A stretch of 64,000 nucleotides of DNA from Citrobacter sp. 18056 (GTDB taxonomy: Bacteria; Pseudomonadota; Gammaproteobacteria; Enterobacterales; Enterobacteriaceae), in the NCBI GenBank assembly GCA_902706235.1, contig CACSJR010000005.1:1-64000 (forward strand), written 5' to 3'. The position numbers were made by a program, and so were the translations under genes. Position 1 is the stretch's first letter. Each line of letters starts with the position of its first letter. Under the pieces are notes generated by a model, which was given only the letters and a program-made list of their open reading frames with translations, made no database searches and was not told the DNA's origin. Positions 7,184 through 15,402 of the stretch are shown in pieces.

Positions 7184-9087
7184 GCCATCAGTGTAGTCAC
7201 GGACATATTCACTTTAGCAACAGCTTGCAAACTCCGGCTGAACAGCGTCGCATGTCGCGCCAGCTCACGCTGGCAATGGTCACCATCGGGCTGCTGTTGT
7301 TAAGCCTGCTCTGGCGCGCGATGGCACCAAAGCAGCCAGCAATCAGCGATATTCTGGCGGGCGTCGCGTGGTTGCTGGTCGCTGTACCGGTGTTCCGCGC
7401 CGGATGGCACAGTTTACGTCACCCCGATCTCCACGGCGTCACTGACCAGCTGATCGTCCTGGCGATGCTCGGCGCATGGGCACTGGGCGACCTGATGACC
7501 GCCGCGTTACTGCCGGTCATCATGATTTTCGGCCATATCCTTGAAGAGCGCAGCGTGATGGGCACCCGCCAGGCCATTGCCGGCCTGAGTAAGCTGACGC
7601 ACAGCCAGGCGAGACGCGTGCGGACCGATGGTTTGCTGGAAAGCATCAGCAGCCAGCATCTTAAACCTGGGGATATTGTTGAGGTCCGCGCGGGCGATCA
7701 AATCCCTGCCGATGGCCGAATCCTTTCCGGTCATGCCAGTCTGGACGTCGCCTCGATCACCGGCGAATCGGTGCCGGTTGAAGTCTCGGTGGGGATGGCC
7801 GTTTTCGGCGGCACACTGAACCTGAACGGTTTATTGCGCCTCGAAGTCACCCATACTGGCGAGCAATCGACGCTGGGTAAAGTCATCGCCCTGATGAAAG
7901 ATGCCGAGCAGGCCAAACCGCCGATAACACGGATGCTGGAACGCTACGCCGGCCACTATCTGATCCTGGTGCTGTTGATTGCCGCTACCACCTGGTTTTT
8001 AACCTACAACAGCCAGGCCATGCTGGCAGTACTGGTTGCCGCATGCCCGTGTGCGCTGGTGTTATCGGCTCCGGCGACGTCAATGGCGGGGATCGCCGTC
8101 GCCGCCCGGCACGGGATCCTGATCCGCAATGCGGCATTTCTGGAGGAGTTGGCCGATGTCGACGCGCTGATTATTGATAAAACCGGCACATTGACCCAGG
8201 GCCGATTGCGGCTGGCCGAACTGAATCAGTCTACCGAACGCTCGCGCGAGGCCGTGTTGCAACTGGCCTCAGCACTGGGTGCCGTCAGCAATCACCCGGT
8301 CAGCCGGGCGCTGGTCGACGCCCGCCACAATCATAAAGCGATCCCACTGAGTGACGTGGAGGAAATTCACGGCCTGGGCGTTATTGCCATGACGGACGCA
8401 GGTCAGACGCTGCTGGGCCGACGCGAACTGTTTGAGCGTTACCGGGTCAGCGCCTCGCCGCTACCCAGCCATGACGGTCCAGTGGTCGGCCTTGCAGAAA
8501 ATGGCGTGTTTCTCGGCTGGTTTCTGCTGGAGGATACCCTCCGTCCTGAAGCTCCCGAGGCAATGGCGACGCTGAAAATGCTGGGTATCGACCATCAGCT
8601 TCTGCTAACCGGCGATCGACAGATTGCCGCGCAGCGTGTGGCCCAACAGACCGGTATCAGTGAACTGGCCGCCGAAGTGCTTCCCGCCGAAAAACTCCAG
8701 AAGGTGCATCAGGCGGTGAATGAAGGCTGGCGGCCAATGGTAGTCGGTGACGGGGTAAACGACGCACTGGCGTTAAAAGCGGGTGCCGTCGGCATCGCGA
8801 TGGGCAGCAACGGTGCCGATATCGCCCTGGCTTCGGCAGATGTGGTGTTAACCGGCAGCGATTTACGCCGCCTGGCGACTGCGGTGAGGCTGAGCAGGCA
8901 GTGTCGTTCCACGTTGCAGGTCAATGTGATTATCGGGCTGGGCTGGACGGTACTCATTGTTATCGCCGCCGCCCTGGGATTGCTTGGATCCTCCGGGGCA
9001 TTGATTGCCGCGATACTGCATAACCTCAGCACGCTGCTGGTGTTACTGAATACCGGCCGCTTACTGCAATTTAATGAAACGCTGTGA
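7180..9087 (+). CDS. Heavy-metal P1B-type ATPase
   Basis: A 635-residue P-type ATPase. Visible motifs are the actuator TGES (194-197), the intramembrane Cys-Pro-Cys (289-291), the phosphorylation loop DKTGTLT (Asp333), the P1B-specific His-Pro (372-373) and the hinge GDGVND (523-528). About eight membrane helices are predicted. There is no N-terminal HMA domain, but the N-terminus is His/Cys-rich (MSHQCSHGHIHF). In the last helix the ZntA/CadA Asp-Thr-Gly-type site is replaced by His614-Asn615 (AAILHNLSTLLVLLNTGRLL), so metal specificity cannot be assigned as Zn/Cd with confidence. It is the last gene of the SPFH operon (ATGA overlap). It probably exports a soft or divalent metal. Confidence 0.85.
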   Translation: MSHQCSHGHIHFSNSLQTPAEQRRMSRQLTLAMVTIGLLLLSLLWRAMAPKQPAISDILAGVAWLLVAVPVFRAGWHSLRHPDLHGVTDQLIVLAMLGAWALGDLMTAALLPVIMIFGHILEERSVMGTRQAIAGLSKLTHSQARRVRTDGLLESISSQHLKPGDIVEVRAGDQIPADGRILSGHASLDVASITGESVPVEVSVGMAVFGGTLNLNGLLRLEVTHTGEQSTLGKVIALMKDAEQAKPPITRMLERYAGHYLILVLLIAATTWFLTYNSQAMLAVLVAACPCALVLSAPATSMAGIAVAARHGILIRNAAFLEELADVDALIIDKTGTLTQGRLRLAELNQSTERSREAVLQLASALGAVSNHPVSRALVDARHNHKAIPLSDVEEIHGLGVIAMTDAGQTLLGRRELFERYRVSASPLPSHDGPVVGLAENGVFLGWFLLEDTLRPEAPEAMATLKMLGIDHQLLLTGDRQIAAQRVAQQTGISELAAEVLPAEKLQKVHQAVNEGWRPMVVGDGVNDALALKAGAVGIAMGSNGADIALASADVVLTGSDLRRLATAVRLSRQCRSTLQVNVIIGLGWTVLIVIAAALGLLGSSGALIAAILHNLSTLLVLLNTGRLLQFNETL

Positions 9088-9109
9088 TTCGTTTACCGCT
9101 ATAAATCAT

Positions 9110-9130
9110 TCAGGGGCGCCATGCCCCTGA
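9110..9130 (+). terminator. Hairpin after the P-type ATPase gene
   Basis: TCAGGGGC pairs with GCCCCTGA around a five-base loop. No T-run follows, so it may stabilise or end the operon transcript, or it may be a small repeat. It also lies just downstream of the converging gss remnant. Confidence 0.45.
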
Positions 9131-9141
9131 CTATCCCGAGT

Positions 9142-9444
9142 TTACGACTCACCCTTCTCCACCATCAGCGGTTCGAAGACCCTCACTTCCGGGCGCAGCA
9201 GCCCGTTTTGGCCCACTGCTCCAGAATCAAACCGCCTTCCGTGTGACACGACGCGGAGTCAGCGTTGTACTCGTACACCTTTAGCCCGCGCTCATCCATG
9301 CAAAAATCCATGCGCCCGGTAATCATGTCGTGGCGACGACGCTGCCACGAAAGTCGTCATCGCGGCCAGAGGATTTTCGGGATATTAAACAGCGCCAGCA
9401 GGTTATCGTCCTTCATCACTTTATCGGATTCGTCCAACCTAATT
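9142..9444 (-). pseudogene. gss: Remnant of glutathionylspermidine synthetase/amidase (gss)
   Basis: Reading the minus strand gives clear Gss sequence: KVMKDDNLLALFNIPKILWP, then RRRHDMITGRMDFC, and VYEYNADSASCHTEGGLILE. The fragment has an in-frame TGA right after ILWPR. After EQWAKTG the sequence changes frame and jumps to LLRPEVRVFEP, which lies far downstream in Gss, and it soon ends. The 5' amidase half and the synthetase C-terminus are missing. The gene is therefore dead through deletion, a stop and a frame change. In E. coli gss is next to yghU in the same relative orientation, so the remnant marks the ancestral locus. Confidence 0.88.
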
Positions 9445-9587
9445 TTTCCAGTTCAGGGAAGCAGGTGGCTAGCGAAAATCCTGTTGTTGTTGTCGTCTGC
9501 ACATTGCCAACACTGTGGCAGAAGTGGCTTAATCGTACATCTCACAGATAAGATAATCGAAACGACAACACAACATCAGGAGTCAAC
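9445..9587. other. Decayed sequence between the gss remnant and the DsbA-like gene
   Basis: No gene is seen. The stretch adjoining the remnant may be further decayed gss sequence but I could not align it. The last bases hold the ribosome binding site (AGGAGT) of the next gene. Confidence 0.4.
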
Positions 9588-10136
9588 ATGAGCTTACAGG
9601 CACAGGCACTGGAATGGGGTCACGGTCCACGGACTTTCGAGGTTTTTCTGGAACCGACTTGCCCCTATTCGGTGAAGGCGTTCAACAAACTCGACGCACT
9701 GCTGGCCGCAGTTGGGGAAGATAACGTGACGGTAAAAATTCGTCTGCAATCGCAACCGTGGCACATGTTTTCTGGGGTGATCGTTCGCTACATTCTGGCG
9801 GCGTCGACCTTACCGGACGGCAGAGAAGCGGCGAAAAAAGTATTACAGGCGGTGGCCGATCATCGTGAAGAATTTGAATTCACCGACCATTGCAGCGGCC
9901 CAAATATGCAGGCCACGCCGCAGGATATTGTTGAACGTCTTGAGCGTTACAGCGGGGTAAACGTGAGCGAGCCGTTTGCGGTACCGGAATTACAAACCGT
10001 CATCAAATGGCATTGCAAATATGCCCGCCAGAACGGCATCCATGTGTCGCCAACCTTTATGGTTAACGGCCTGGTGCAGCCGGATTTGGGCAGCGGAGAT
10101 GACATTTCCGTGTGGGCCGCGCGGATAATGAGTTAA
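9588..10136 (+). CDS. DsbA/thioredoxin-fold protein with a CPYS site
   Basis: A 182-residue DsbA-like protein. The active-site position reads ThrCysProTyrSer (Cys25), so only one cysteine of the usual CxxC is present. The cis-proline loop is VSPTFMVNGL near the C-terminus. There is no signal peptide, which suggests a cytoplasmic enzyme nearer to glutathione-dependent or isomerase-type DsbA-fold proteins than to periplasmic oxidases. AGGAGT precedes the ATG. It lies between the gss remnant and an aldehyde dehydrogenase gene. Loss of a glutathionylspermidine enzyme beside it may be coincidence. The substrate is unknown. Confidence 0.75.
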   Translation: MSLQAQALEWGHGPRTFEVFLEPTCPYSVKAFNKLDALLAAVGEDNVTVKIRLQSQPWHMFSGVIVRYILAASTLPDGREAAKKVLQAVADHREEFEFTDHCSGPNMQATPQDIVERLERYSGVNVSEPFAVPELQTVIKWHCKYARQNGIHVSPTFMVNGLVQPDLGSGDDISVWAARIMS

Positions 10137-10148
10137 TCGAAGCCCTGT

Positions 10149-10176
10149 GCCCGGCGGCGATGTCGCCTTGCCGGGC
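10149..10176. repeat. REP element
   Basis: GCCCGGCGGCGA and TCGCCTTGCCGGGC form the imperfect palindrome typical of enterobacterial REP sequences. It lies between two convergent genes. Confidence 0.75.
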
Positions 10177-10186
10177 AGTCAGACGC

Positions 10187-11602
10187 TTACCCCACCACCA
10201 CCGTTTTTGCTTCCAGATACGCCTGCATTCCCCATCTGCCCATTTCACGTCCCAGGCCGGAATGTTTCACGCCGCCAAACGGGGCTTTAGGCTCATGGGC
10301 CAGGGTGTTGACCATCACGCGACCGGACTCAATCTGCTGCGCGATACGCACGGCGCGTTCGGTATTGCCACCCAGCACCATCGCATTCAGGCCATAATTC
10401 GTGTCGTTGGCAATCGCCAGCGCATCGGCGTCATCTTCGTAAGGAATCATCACCAGCACCGGGCCAAAGATTTCTTCACGGGCGATGCGCATCTGGTTAT
10501 GTCCGACAAACACCGTCGGCTTCACGCCCCAGCCTTTTTCCATGCCCGCCGGACGCCCTTCGCCGCCCACCAGCAGTTTCGCACCTTCTTCCACGCCCAG
10601 ACGAATGTAGTCCTGCACGCGCTGCCACTGTTTACGGCTGACCATCGGGCCGATTTCAGTATTGTCGTCGCGCGGATCGCCGGACTGCACCTGGCCCACC
10701 GCATGGGCAAACGCCTGCTCAAATTCTGCCTGGCGGCTGCGCGGAACCAGAATACGCGTCCCGGCAATGCACGCCTGCCCGCTGTTCATAAAGCCTGCCG
10801 CCAGCGCCAGCGGGACGGCTTTTTCGATATCGGCATCATCAAGAATAACCGTCGGCGATTTCCCACCCAACTCCAGCGTGACGCGCTTCAGCGATTGCGC
10901 GCTGCTTTCGACAATGTGTTTGCCCACCGCCGTTGAACCGGTGAAGGAAATTTTCGCGATATCCGGATGACGGTTAATCACGTCGCCCACCACCTCCCCG
11001 CGCCCGGTGATGATGTTAAACACGCCCGCCGGAATGTTCGCCTCGTGCAGCGCTTCGGTCACAATCTGCGTCTGCATGGCGCTCATTTCACTCGGTTTGA
11101 TAACGGCGGTGCAGCCTGCGGCCATCGCCGTTGCCAGCTTGTTGCAGATAAACCCGGCGTCGCTGTTCCACGGCGTAATCAGCCCCGCCACGCCGACCGG
11201 CGTCATGATCACCTGCGCGCTGCCCGCCTGCTCCACAAACTCAAATTCTTCCAGGGTTTCAATCGCCTGAGCGATAACGTCTGCCGGATATTGCGCCATC
11301 CAGCGGCCCCTAGCCTGAGGTGCGCCGTATTCGGTAACGATAGCCTCCAGCAGTTCGTCCTCACGCGCGGCGACCGCTTTATGCATACGTTTCAGCACTG
11401 CGATACGCTCGTCTTTGGTGGTACGCGACCAACCCGCAAACGCGGCTTTCGCCGCAGCAATCGCCCGCTCAGCGTCCACTTCATCCGCCAGACGCACGGT
11501 GCCAATCACCGCTTCGGTGGCTGGGTTAAACAGCTCAAAGCGCTCTTCGCCGTGCGGGGTAACGAATTCGCCGTTGATATAGATGGTGTCGATGTGCTGC
11601 AT
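10187..11602 (-). CDS. NAD(P)-dependent aldehyde dehydrogenase
   Basis: A 471-residue class 3/betaine-type aldehyde dehydrogenase. The general-base Glu lies in LELGGKSP (about 244), the catalytic Cys in GQACIAG (about 278), and the coenzyme fold shows GVAGLITPWN and FTGSTAVG. The C-terminal PFGGVKHSGLGREMG is family-typical. I chose the ATG at 11602 because GGAGA lies seven bases before it. The in-frame GTG at 11614 overlaps that site. It is divergent from a LysR-type gene that probably controls it. The substrate cannot be deduced. It lies within the block inserted between gss and yghU. Confidence 0.88.
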   Translation of the reverse strand: MQHIDTIYINGEFVTPHGEERFELFNPATEAVIGTVRLADEVDAERAIAAAKAAFAGWSRTTKDERIAVLKRMHKAVAAREDELLEAIVTEYGAPQARGRWMAQYPADVIAQAIETLEEFEFVEQAGSAQVIMTPVGVAGLITPWNSDAGFICNKLATAMAAGCTAVIKPSEMSAMQTQIVTEALHEANIPAGVFNIITGRGEVVGDVINRHPDIAKISFTGSTAVGKHIVESSAQSLKRVTLELGGKSPTVILDDADIEKAVPLALAAGFMNSGQACIAGTRILVPRSRQAEFEQAFAHAVGQVQSGDPRDDNTEIGPMVSRKQWQRVQDYIRLGVEEGAKLLVGGEGRPAGMEKGWGVKPTVFVGHNQMRIAREEIFGPVLVMIPYEDDADALAIANDTNYGLNAMVLGGNTERAVRIAQQIESGRVMVNTLAHEPKAPFGGVKHSGLGREMGRWGMQAYLEAKTVVVG

Positions 11603-11681
11603 GGTGTTCTCCACGTATTCTGTTTTTCAGTGTGTGGAAGGAGTATAGAAACGGATGACCGCTACGATAAGAGGGTCTATC

Positions 11682-11699
11682 CTGTACGGACTGTACCGA
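11682..11699. promoter_or_regulatory. Tandem repeat in the LysR/aldehyde dehydrogenase intergenic region
   Basis: CTGTACGGA is directly followed by CTGTACCGA, ending 15 bases before the LysR gene. It is a candidate site for autoregulation. LysR proteins usually bind interrupted dyads, so this is tentative. Confidence 0.3.
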
Positions 11700-11714
11700 A
11701 AATCGGGATAATCT

Positions 11715-12623
11715 ATGCATCGTAGTGGATTCACTGAGCTGGAAGTGGTGCTCGCCGTCGCGCACCGCCAGAGTTTTCGCGCCGCCGCACGGGAGCTTGG
11801 CATGTCGGCGACCGCGGTCAGCAACGCCGTCGCCGGGCTGGAAAGCCGCCTGAAGGTTCGGCTGTTTAACCGTTCGACGCGCAGCGTGGCGCTGACGCCT
11901 GCGGGTGAGCGCTATGTCGAACGCATCGCGCCCGCGCTGGCGGAAATTCAGCGCGCGTCGGAAGAGATTACCGCCGTGCCGGACACGCCAACCGGCACAC
12001 TGCGCATCAACGCTCCACAGGAGAGCGTGGCGCTGCTGTACGAACCGTTGATTGAGGAATATCTGCAACGTTATCCACAGATGCGCCTGGAAATCACCAG
12101 CGAATCGCGGATGGTGGATATCGTGGCGGAAGGCTACGACGCGGGTATTCGACTCGAAGAATCCGTGCCGCAGGACATGATTGCGGTGCCGCTGACGCCG
12201 GACATTCGCATGCTGGTCGTCGCCACGCCAGCGTATCTGGCCGCACATGGCACACCGCTGTCGCCGGACGATCTGCTTCAGCATCAAAGCGTCGGGATGC
12301 GCATGGCGCACGGCGGGATTTACCACTGGGAGCTGGAACGCCATCAGCAGAAATTCTCCGTCAACGTGCCGCCGCGCATCGTGCTCAATGAAATGCGCGC
12401 CATCCGCCACGCCGCGCTGAGCGGCATCGGGCTGGCATTTATTTCAGACCTGTTTGTGCGGGACGATATCGCCGCCGGGCGACTGGTCAGCGTGATGGCC
12501 GAGTGGTGTCAGCCGTTTGGCGGATTACGTCTTTACTACCCCGGCAGACGTCACGTCCCACCGGGGTTAAAAGCGTTTATCGATCTCGTGCATGAGATCC
12601 GTGACAGAGCACCTACGCCTTAA
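11715..12623 (+). CDS. LysR-family transcriptional regulator
   Basis: A 302-residue regulator. The N-terminal winged helix-turn-helix covers about residues 5-65 (FRAAARELGMSATAVSNAVA, then LESRLKVRLFNRSTRSVALT). An effector-binding domain with GTLRINAPQ and YDAGIRLEESVP follows. The sequence is of the CrgA-like subgroup. It is transcribed divergently from the aldehyde dehydrogenase gene across about 110 bases and is likely to regulate that gene and itself. Its end overlaps the last ABC transporter gene by 11 bases in convergent orientation. The inducer is unknown. Confidence 0.88.
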   Translation: MHRSGFTELEVVLAVAHRQSFRAAARELGMSATAVSNAVAGLESRLKVRLFNRSTRSVALTPAGERYVERIAPALAEIQRASEEITAVPDTPTGTLRINAPQESVALLYEPLIEEYLQRYPQMRLEITSESRMVDIVAEGYDAGIRLEESVPQDMIAVPLTPDIRMLVVATPAYLAAHGTPLSPDDLLQHQSVGMRMAHGGIYHWELERHQQKFSVNVPPRIVLNEMRAIRHAALSGIGLAFISDLFVRDDIAAGRLVSVMAEWCQPFGGLRLYYPGRRHVPPGLKAFIDLVHEIRDRAPTP

Positions 12624-13584
12624 ACAGCCAACAGGCGACGAAATGGCGCGGAGAAATTTCCTGCATCGGCGGTTCCTGCTGCTGGCACACCGGCATTACG
12701 TGCGGACAGCGGCTGCAAAAACGGCAGCCGTTAATCTCTGCAGTCGGGCTTGGGATCTCGCCTTTCAGCCCGCCGAGTTCCAGATTTCGCACGCGCGGAT
12801 CGGGCTGCGGCACCGAAGCCAGCAGCGCCCGGGTGTACGGGTGCGCCGGATGGCGATACAGTTCCTCCGCATCCGCCACTTCCACCAGCTTGCCGAGGTA
12901 CATCACGCCGATCCGACTGGAGATGTGGCGCACCATCGACAAATCATGAGCGATAAACAGGTACGTCAGCCCTAATTCCTGTTGTAAATCTTGCAGAATA
13001 TTCACCACCTGCGCCTGCACCGATACATCCAGCGCCGACAGCGGCTCATCGCACAGCACAAACTCCGGACGCACCGACAGCGCACGCGCGATGCTGATCC
13101 TTTGACGCTGACCGCCGCTGAACTCATGCGGGAAACGCTGCAAATGCTCCTGCTTAAGTCCCACCTTGTACAACAACTCTTCGGCGCGTTCACGCTGCGC
13201 CTGCTTATCGTAGCCGTGGATTTGCATCGGTTCGGCAACCAGCTGCTGGACGGTCATACCGGGGTTCAGCGAGGAATACGGGTCCTGAAAAATGGCCTGC
13301 ATCCGGCGGCGCAGCGGTTTGAGGGTTTTCTCTGAGGCGTGGGCAATCTCCTGCCCGGCAAAGGAAATCTCGCCGGAAGTGATATCAAACAGCCGCAGCA
13401 TGGCACGCCCGAGAGTCGATTTTCCGCAGCCGGACTCCCCCACCAGACCGAAAGTCTCACCCGGCATAATGTCGAAACTGACGCCGTCGACGGCTTTAAC
13501 CACACGCCCTTTGCTCAGCCAGCCGCCGTTCAGCGCGTAGTGCTTACGCAGGTCGCGAACACGAATTAACGGTTCATGGCTCAT
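12613..13584 (-). CDS. Peptide ABC transporter ATPase (DppF/OppF-like)
   Basis: A 323-residue ATPase with Walker [10 protein letters not shown], signature SGGQRQRISIARAL, Walker B VLCDEPLSALD and the switch His in IAHDLSMV. The C-terminal oligopeptide-transporter extension contains the Cys cluster CRFCSRCPHVMPVC. It is the last gene of a five-gene transporter operon, and its start overlaps the end of the DppD-like gene by four bases. It energises import of peptides or similar ligands together with the adjacent ATPase. Confidence 0.9.
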   Translation of the reverse strand: MSHEPLIRVRDLRKHYALNGGWLSKGRVVKAVDGVSFDIMPGETFGLVGESGCGKSTLGRAMLRLFDITSGEISFAGQEIAHASEKTLKPLRRRMQAIFQDPYSSLNPGMTVQQLVAEPMQIHGYDKQAQRERAEELLYKVGLKQEHLQRFPHEFSGGQRQRISIARALSVRPEFVLCDEPLSALDVSVQAQVVNILQDLQQELGLTYLFIAHDLSMVRHISSRIGVMYLGKLVEVADAEELYRHPAHPYTRALLASVPQPDPRVRNLELGGLKGEIPSPTAEINGCRFCSRCPHVMPVCQQQEPPMQEISPRHFVACWLFKA

Positions 13585-14558
13585 GCCTGAATCTCCTTAT
13601 CCTGCCACAGCCAGCACGCGGTGCGGTGGCCCTCAGCGTTCGAATAAAACGGTGGCGGCGTGTCGCATTGCGCCATCTTCTGCGGGCAGCGCTCGGCAAA
13701 CGGGCAGCCGGTGGGCGGGTTGAGTAACCCCGGCGGCGAGCCTTCAATCGGCGACAAACGGTGTTCCGGGTCGTCGGCGCGCGGCAGTGACGCCAGCAGG
13801 CCGCAGGTGTACGGATGCAAAGGCCGCCAGAAAATATCTTCGACGCTGCCTTCTTCCATCACCTGCCCGCCGTACATCACCACGACGCGGCTGCACACCT
13901 GCGCCACCACGCCAAGATCGTGCGTGACCAGCAAAATGGCGGTGCCGGTTTCCTGTTGCAGCGATTTTAGCAGCCGCAGGATCTGCGCCTGAATAGTGAC
14001 GTCCAGCGCGGTGGTCGGTTCGTCGGCAATCAGCAGTTCAGGGTTGCAGGAGAGCGCGATGGCGATCATCACGCGCTGGCGCATCCCGCCGCTGAACTCG
14101 TGCGGATATTGGGAGAAACGGCTGGCAGCATCGGCGATCCCGACGCGGGTCAGCATGTCGATGGCCCTGGATTTCGCATCGCGCTTCGACAGGCCTTTAT
14201 TGCGGATCAGGATCTCGGTCATCTGACGGCCAATAGTCAGCACCGGGTTCAGCGCGGTCATGGGATCCTGAAAGATCATCGCGATATCGTTCCCGCGAAT
14301 TCTGCGCATCTGCTCCGGCGTTTTACGCGCCAGATCTTCACCGCGAAAACGAATGCTGCCGCCAGTAATTTGGCCATTGTTGCCGAGCAGTTGAATCACC
14401 GATTTACAGGTGACGCTTTTGCCGCAGCCGGATTCCCCGACGATGCCGACCAGTTCGCCCGGCTTCAGCGCAAAACTCACGCCGCGCACCGAATGTACTT
14501 CGCCGTCACGGGTGAAGAACGATGTTCGCAGGTTGTCGAGTTCCAGTAAGTTATGCAT
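13581..14558 (-). CDS. Peptide ABC transporter ATPase (DppD/OppD-like)
   Basis: A 325-residue ATPase with Walker [10 protein letters not shown], signature [15 protein letters not shown], Walker [13 protein letters not shown] and His in [11 protein letters not shown]. The C-terminal Cys-containing extension ([13 protein letters not shown]) is typical of di/oligopeptide transporters. It overlaps the upstream permease gene by eight bases and the downstream ATPase gene by four. It is the partner of the DppF-like subunit in the heterodimeric motor. Confidence 0.9.
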   Translation of the reverse strand: MHNLLELDNLRTSFFTRDGEVHSVRGVSFALKPGELVGIVGESGCGKSVTCKSVIQLLGNNGQITGGSIRFRGEDLARKTPEQMRRIRGNDIAMIFQDPMTALNPVLTIGRQMTEILIRNKGLSKRDAKSRAIDMLTRVGIADAASRFSQYPHEFSGGMRQRVMIAIALSCNPELLIADEPTTALDVTIQAQILRLLKSLQQETGTAILLVTHDLGVVAQVCSRVVVMYGGQVMEEGSVEDIFWRPLHPYTCGLLASLPRADDPEHRLSPIEGSPPGLLNPPTGCPFAERCPQKMAQCDTPPPFYSNAEGHRTACWLWQDKEIQA

Positions 14559-15396
14559 CGCGATTGGCTCCCGGCTCGAAGGCGGTACGGAACACGTCGC
14601 CCAGCACGTTAAAACTGAATACCGTCAACAGGATAAGCACACCGGGGAACATCGCCAGCCAGGTGGCTTCCCCGATGTACGACTGCGCGTTGTTGAGCAT
14701 GCTGCCCCACGATGCCGCGGGCTGTTGCACGCCGAGACCCAAAAAGCTCAGCGTCGATTCCATCAATATGGCCGACGCGATATTGAGCGTCGCGGAGACG
14801 ATGATCGTCGGCAACACGCCGGGTATGATGTGCCGCGCGATAATGCGTAACGGATGCTCGCCGGACGCCCTGGCGTAAAGCACGTATTCGCGCTCCTTCA
14901 CCGACAGCGTTTCGGCGCGGATCAGACGCGACATATTCATCCACGTCAACAGGCTGATAATCATGATGATGTTGTCCACGCCGGGCTTGAGATAGGCGTT
15001 GAGTACCAACAGCAGAAAGAACGCCGGGATCGCCAACAGAATATCGACGGCGCGCATCATGATGTTGTCTATCCAGCCGCCAAAATAGCCGCTCACAGTA
15101 CCGACGACGGTGCCAATCAGCGTGGAAAACAGCATCACCATAAAGCCGACCATCAGCGAAATCTGGCCGCCGTACAGCGCGCGCGTAAGGTAATCGCGAC
15201 CGTATTCGTCGGTGCCGAACCAGTGCGCGGCATCGGGCGGCAGCAGGCGTGCACCAAGCGACATCTGATCCGGATCGTAAGGACTGAACCCCGCAGCCAG
15301 CGCCGCGAGGATGAAAATAAAGAGCACCAAAAGGGAGAACTGCGCCGGACGATTGCGGCGCAGCTGGTGACGTACGTTTTGCCAGCGTCTGCTCAT
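14551..15396 (-). CDS. Peptide ABC transporter permease (DppC-like)
   Basis: A 281-residue inner-membrane permease with about six membrane helices and the N-terminal DppC/OppC pattern (FIFILAALAAGFSPYDPDQ). The EAA loop with ARASGEHPLRIIARHIIP couples to the ATPases. The C-terminal segment LSFLGLGVQQPAASWGSML is strongly conserved in this family. It starts seven bases after the DppB-like gene stops and forms the second half of the translocation channel. Confidence 0.9.
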   Translation of the reverse strand: MSRRWQNVRHQLRRNRPAQFSLLVLFIFILAALAAGFSPYDPDQMSLGARLLPPDAAHWFGTDEYGRDYLTRALYGGQISLMVGFMVMLFSTLIGTVVGTVSGYFGGWIDNIMMRAVDILLAIPAFFLLLVLNAYLKPGVDNIIMIISLLTWMNMSRLIRAETLSVKEREYVLYARASGEHPLRIIARHIIPGVLPTIIVSATLNIASAILMESTLSFLGLGVQQPAASWGSMLNNAQSYIGEATWLAMFPGVLILLTVFSFNVLGDVFRTAFEPGANRDA

Positions 15397-15402
15397 CGGC
15401 GG

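Noticed and set aside
10112-11725. Long plus-strand frames opposite the aldehyde dehydrogenase gene
   Set aside because: The minus strand encodes a complete, motif-bearing aldehyde dehydrogenase. The plus-strand frames are His/Arg-rich shadows without ribosome sites.
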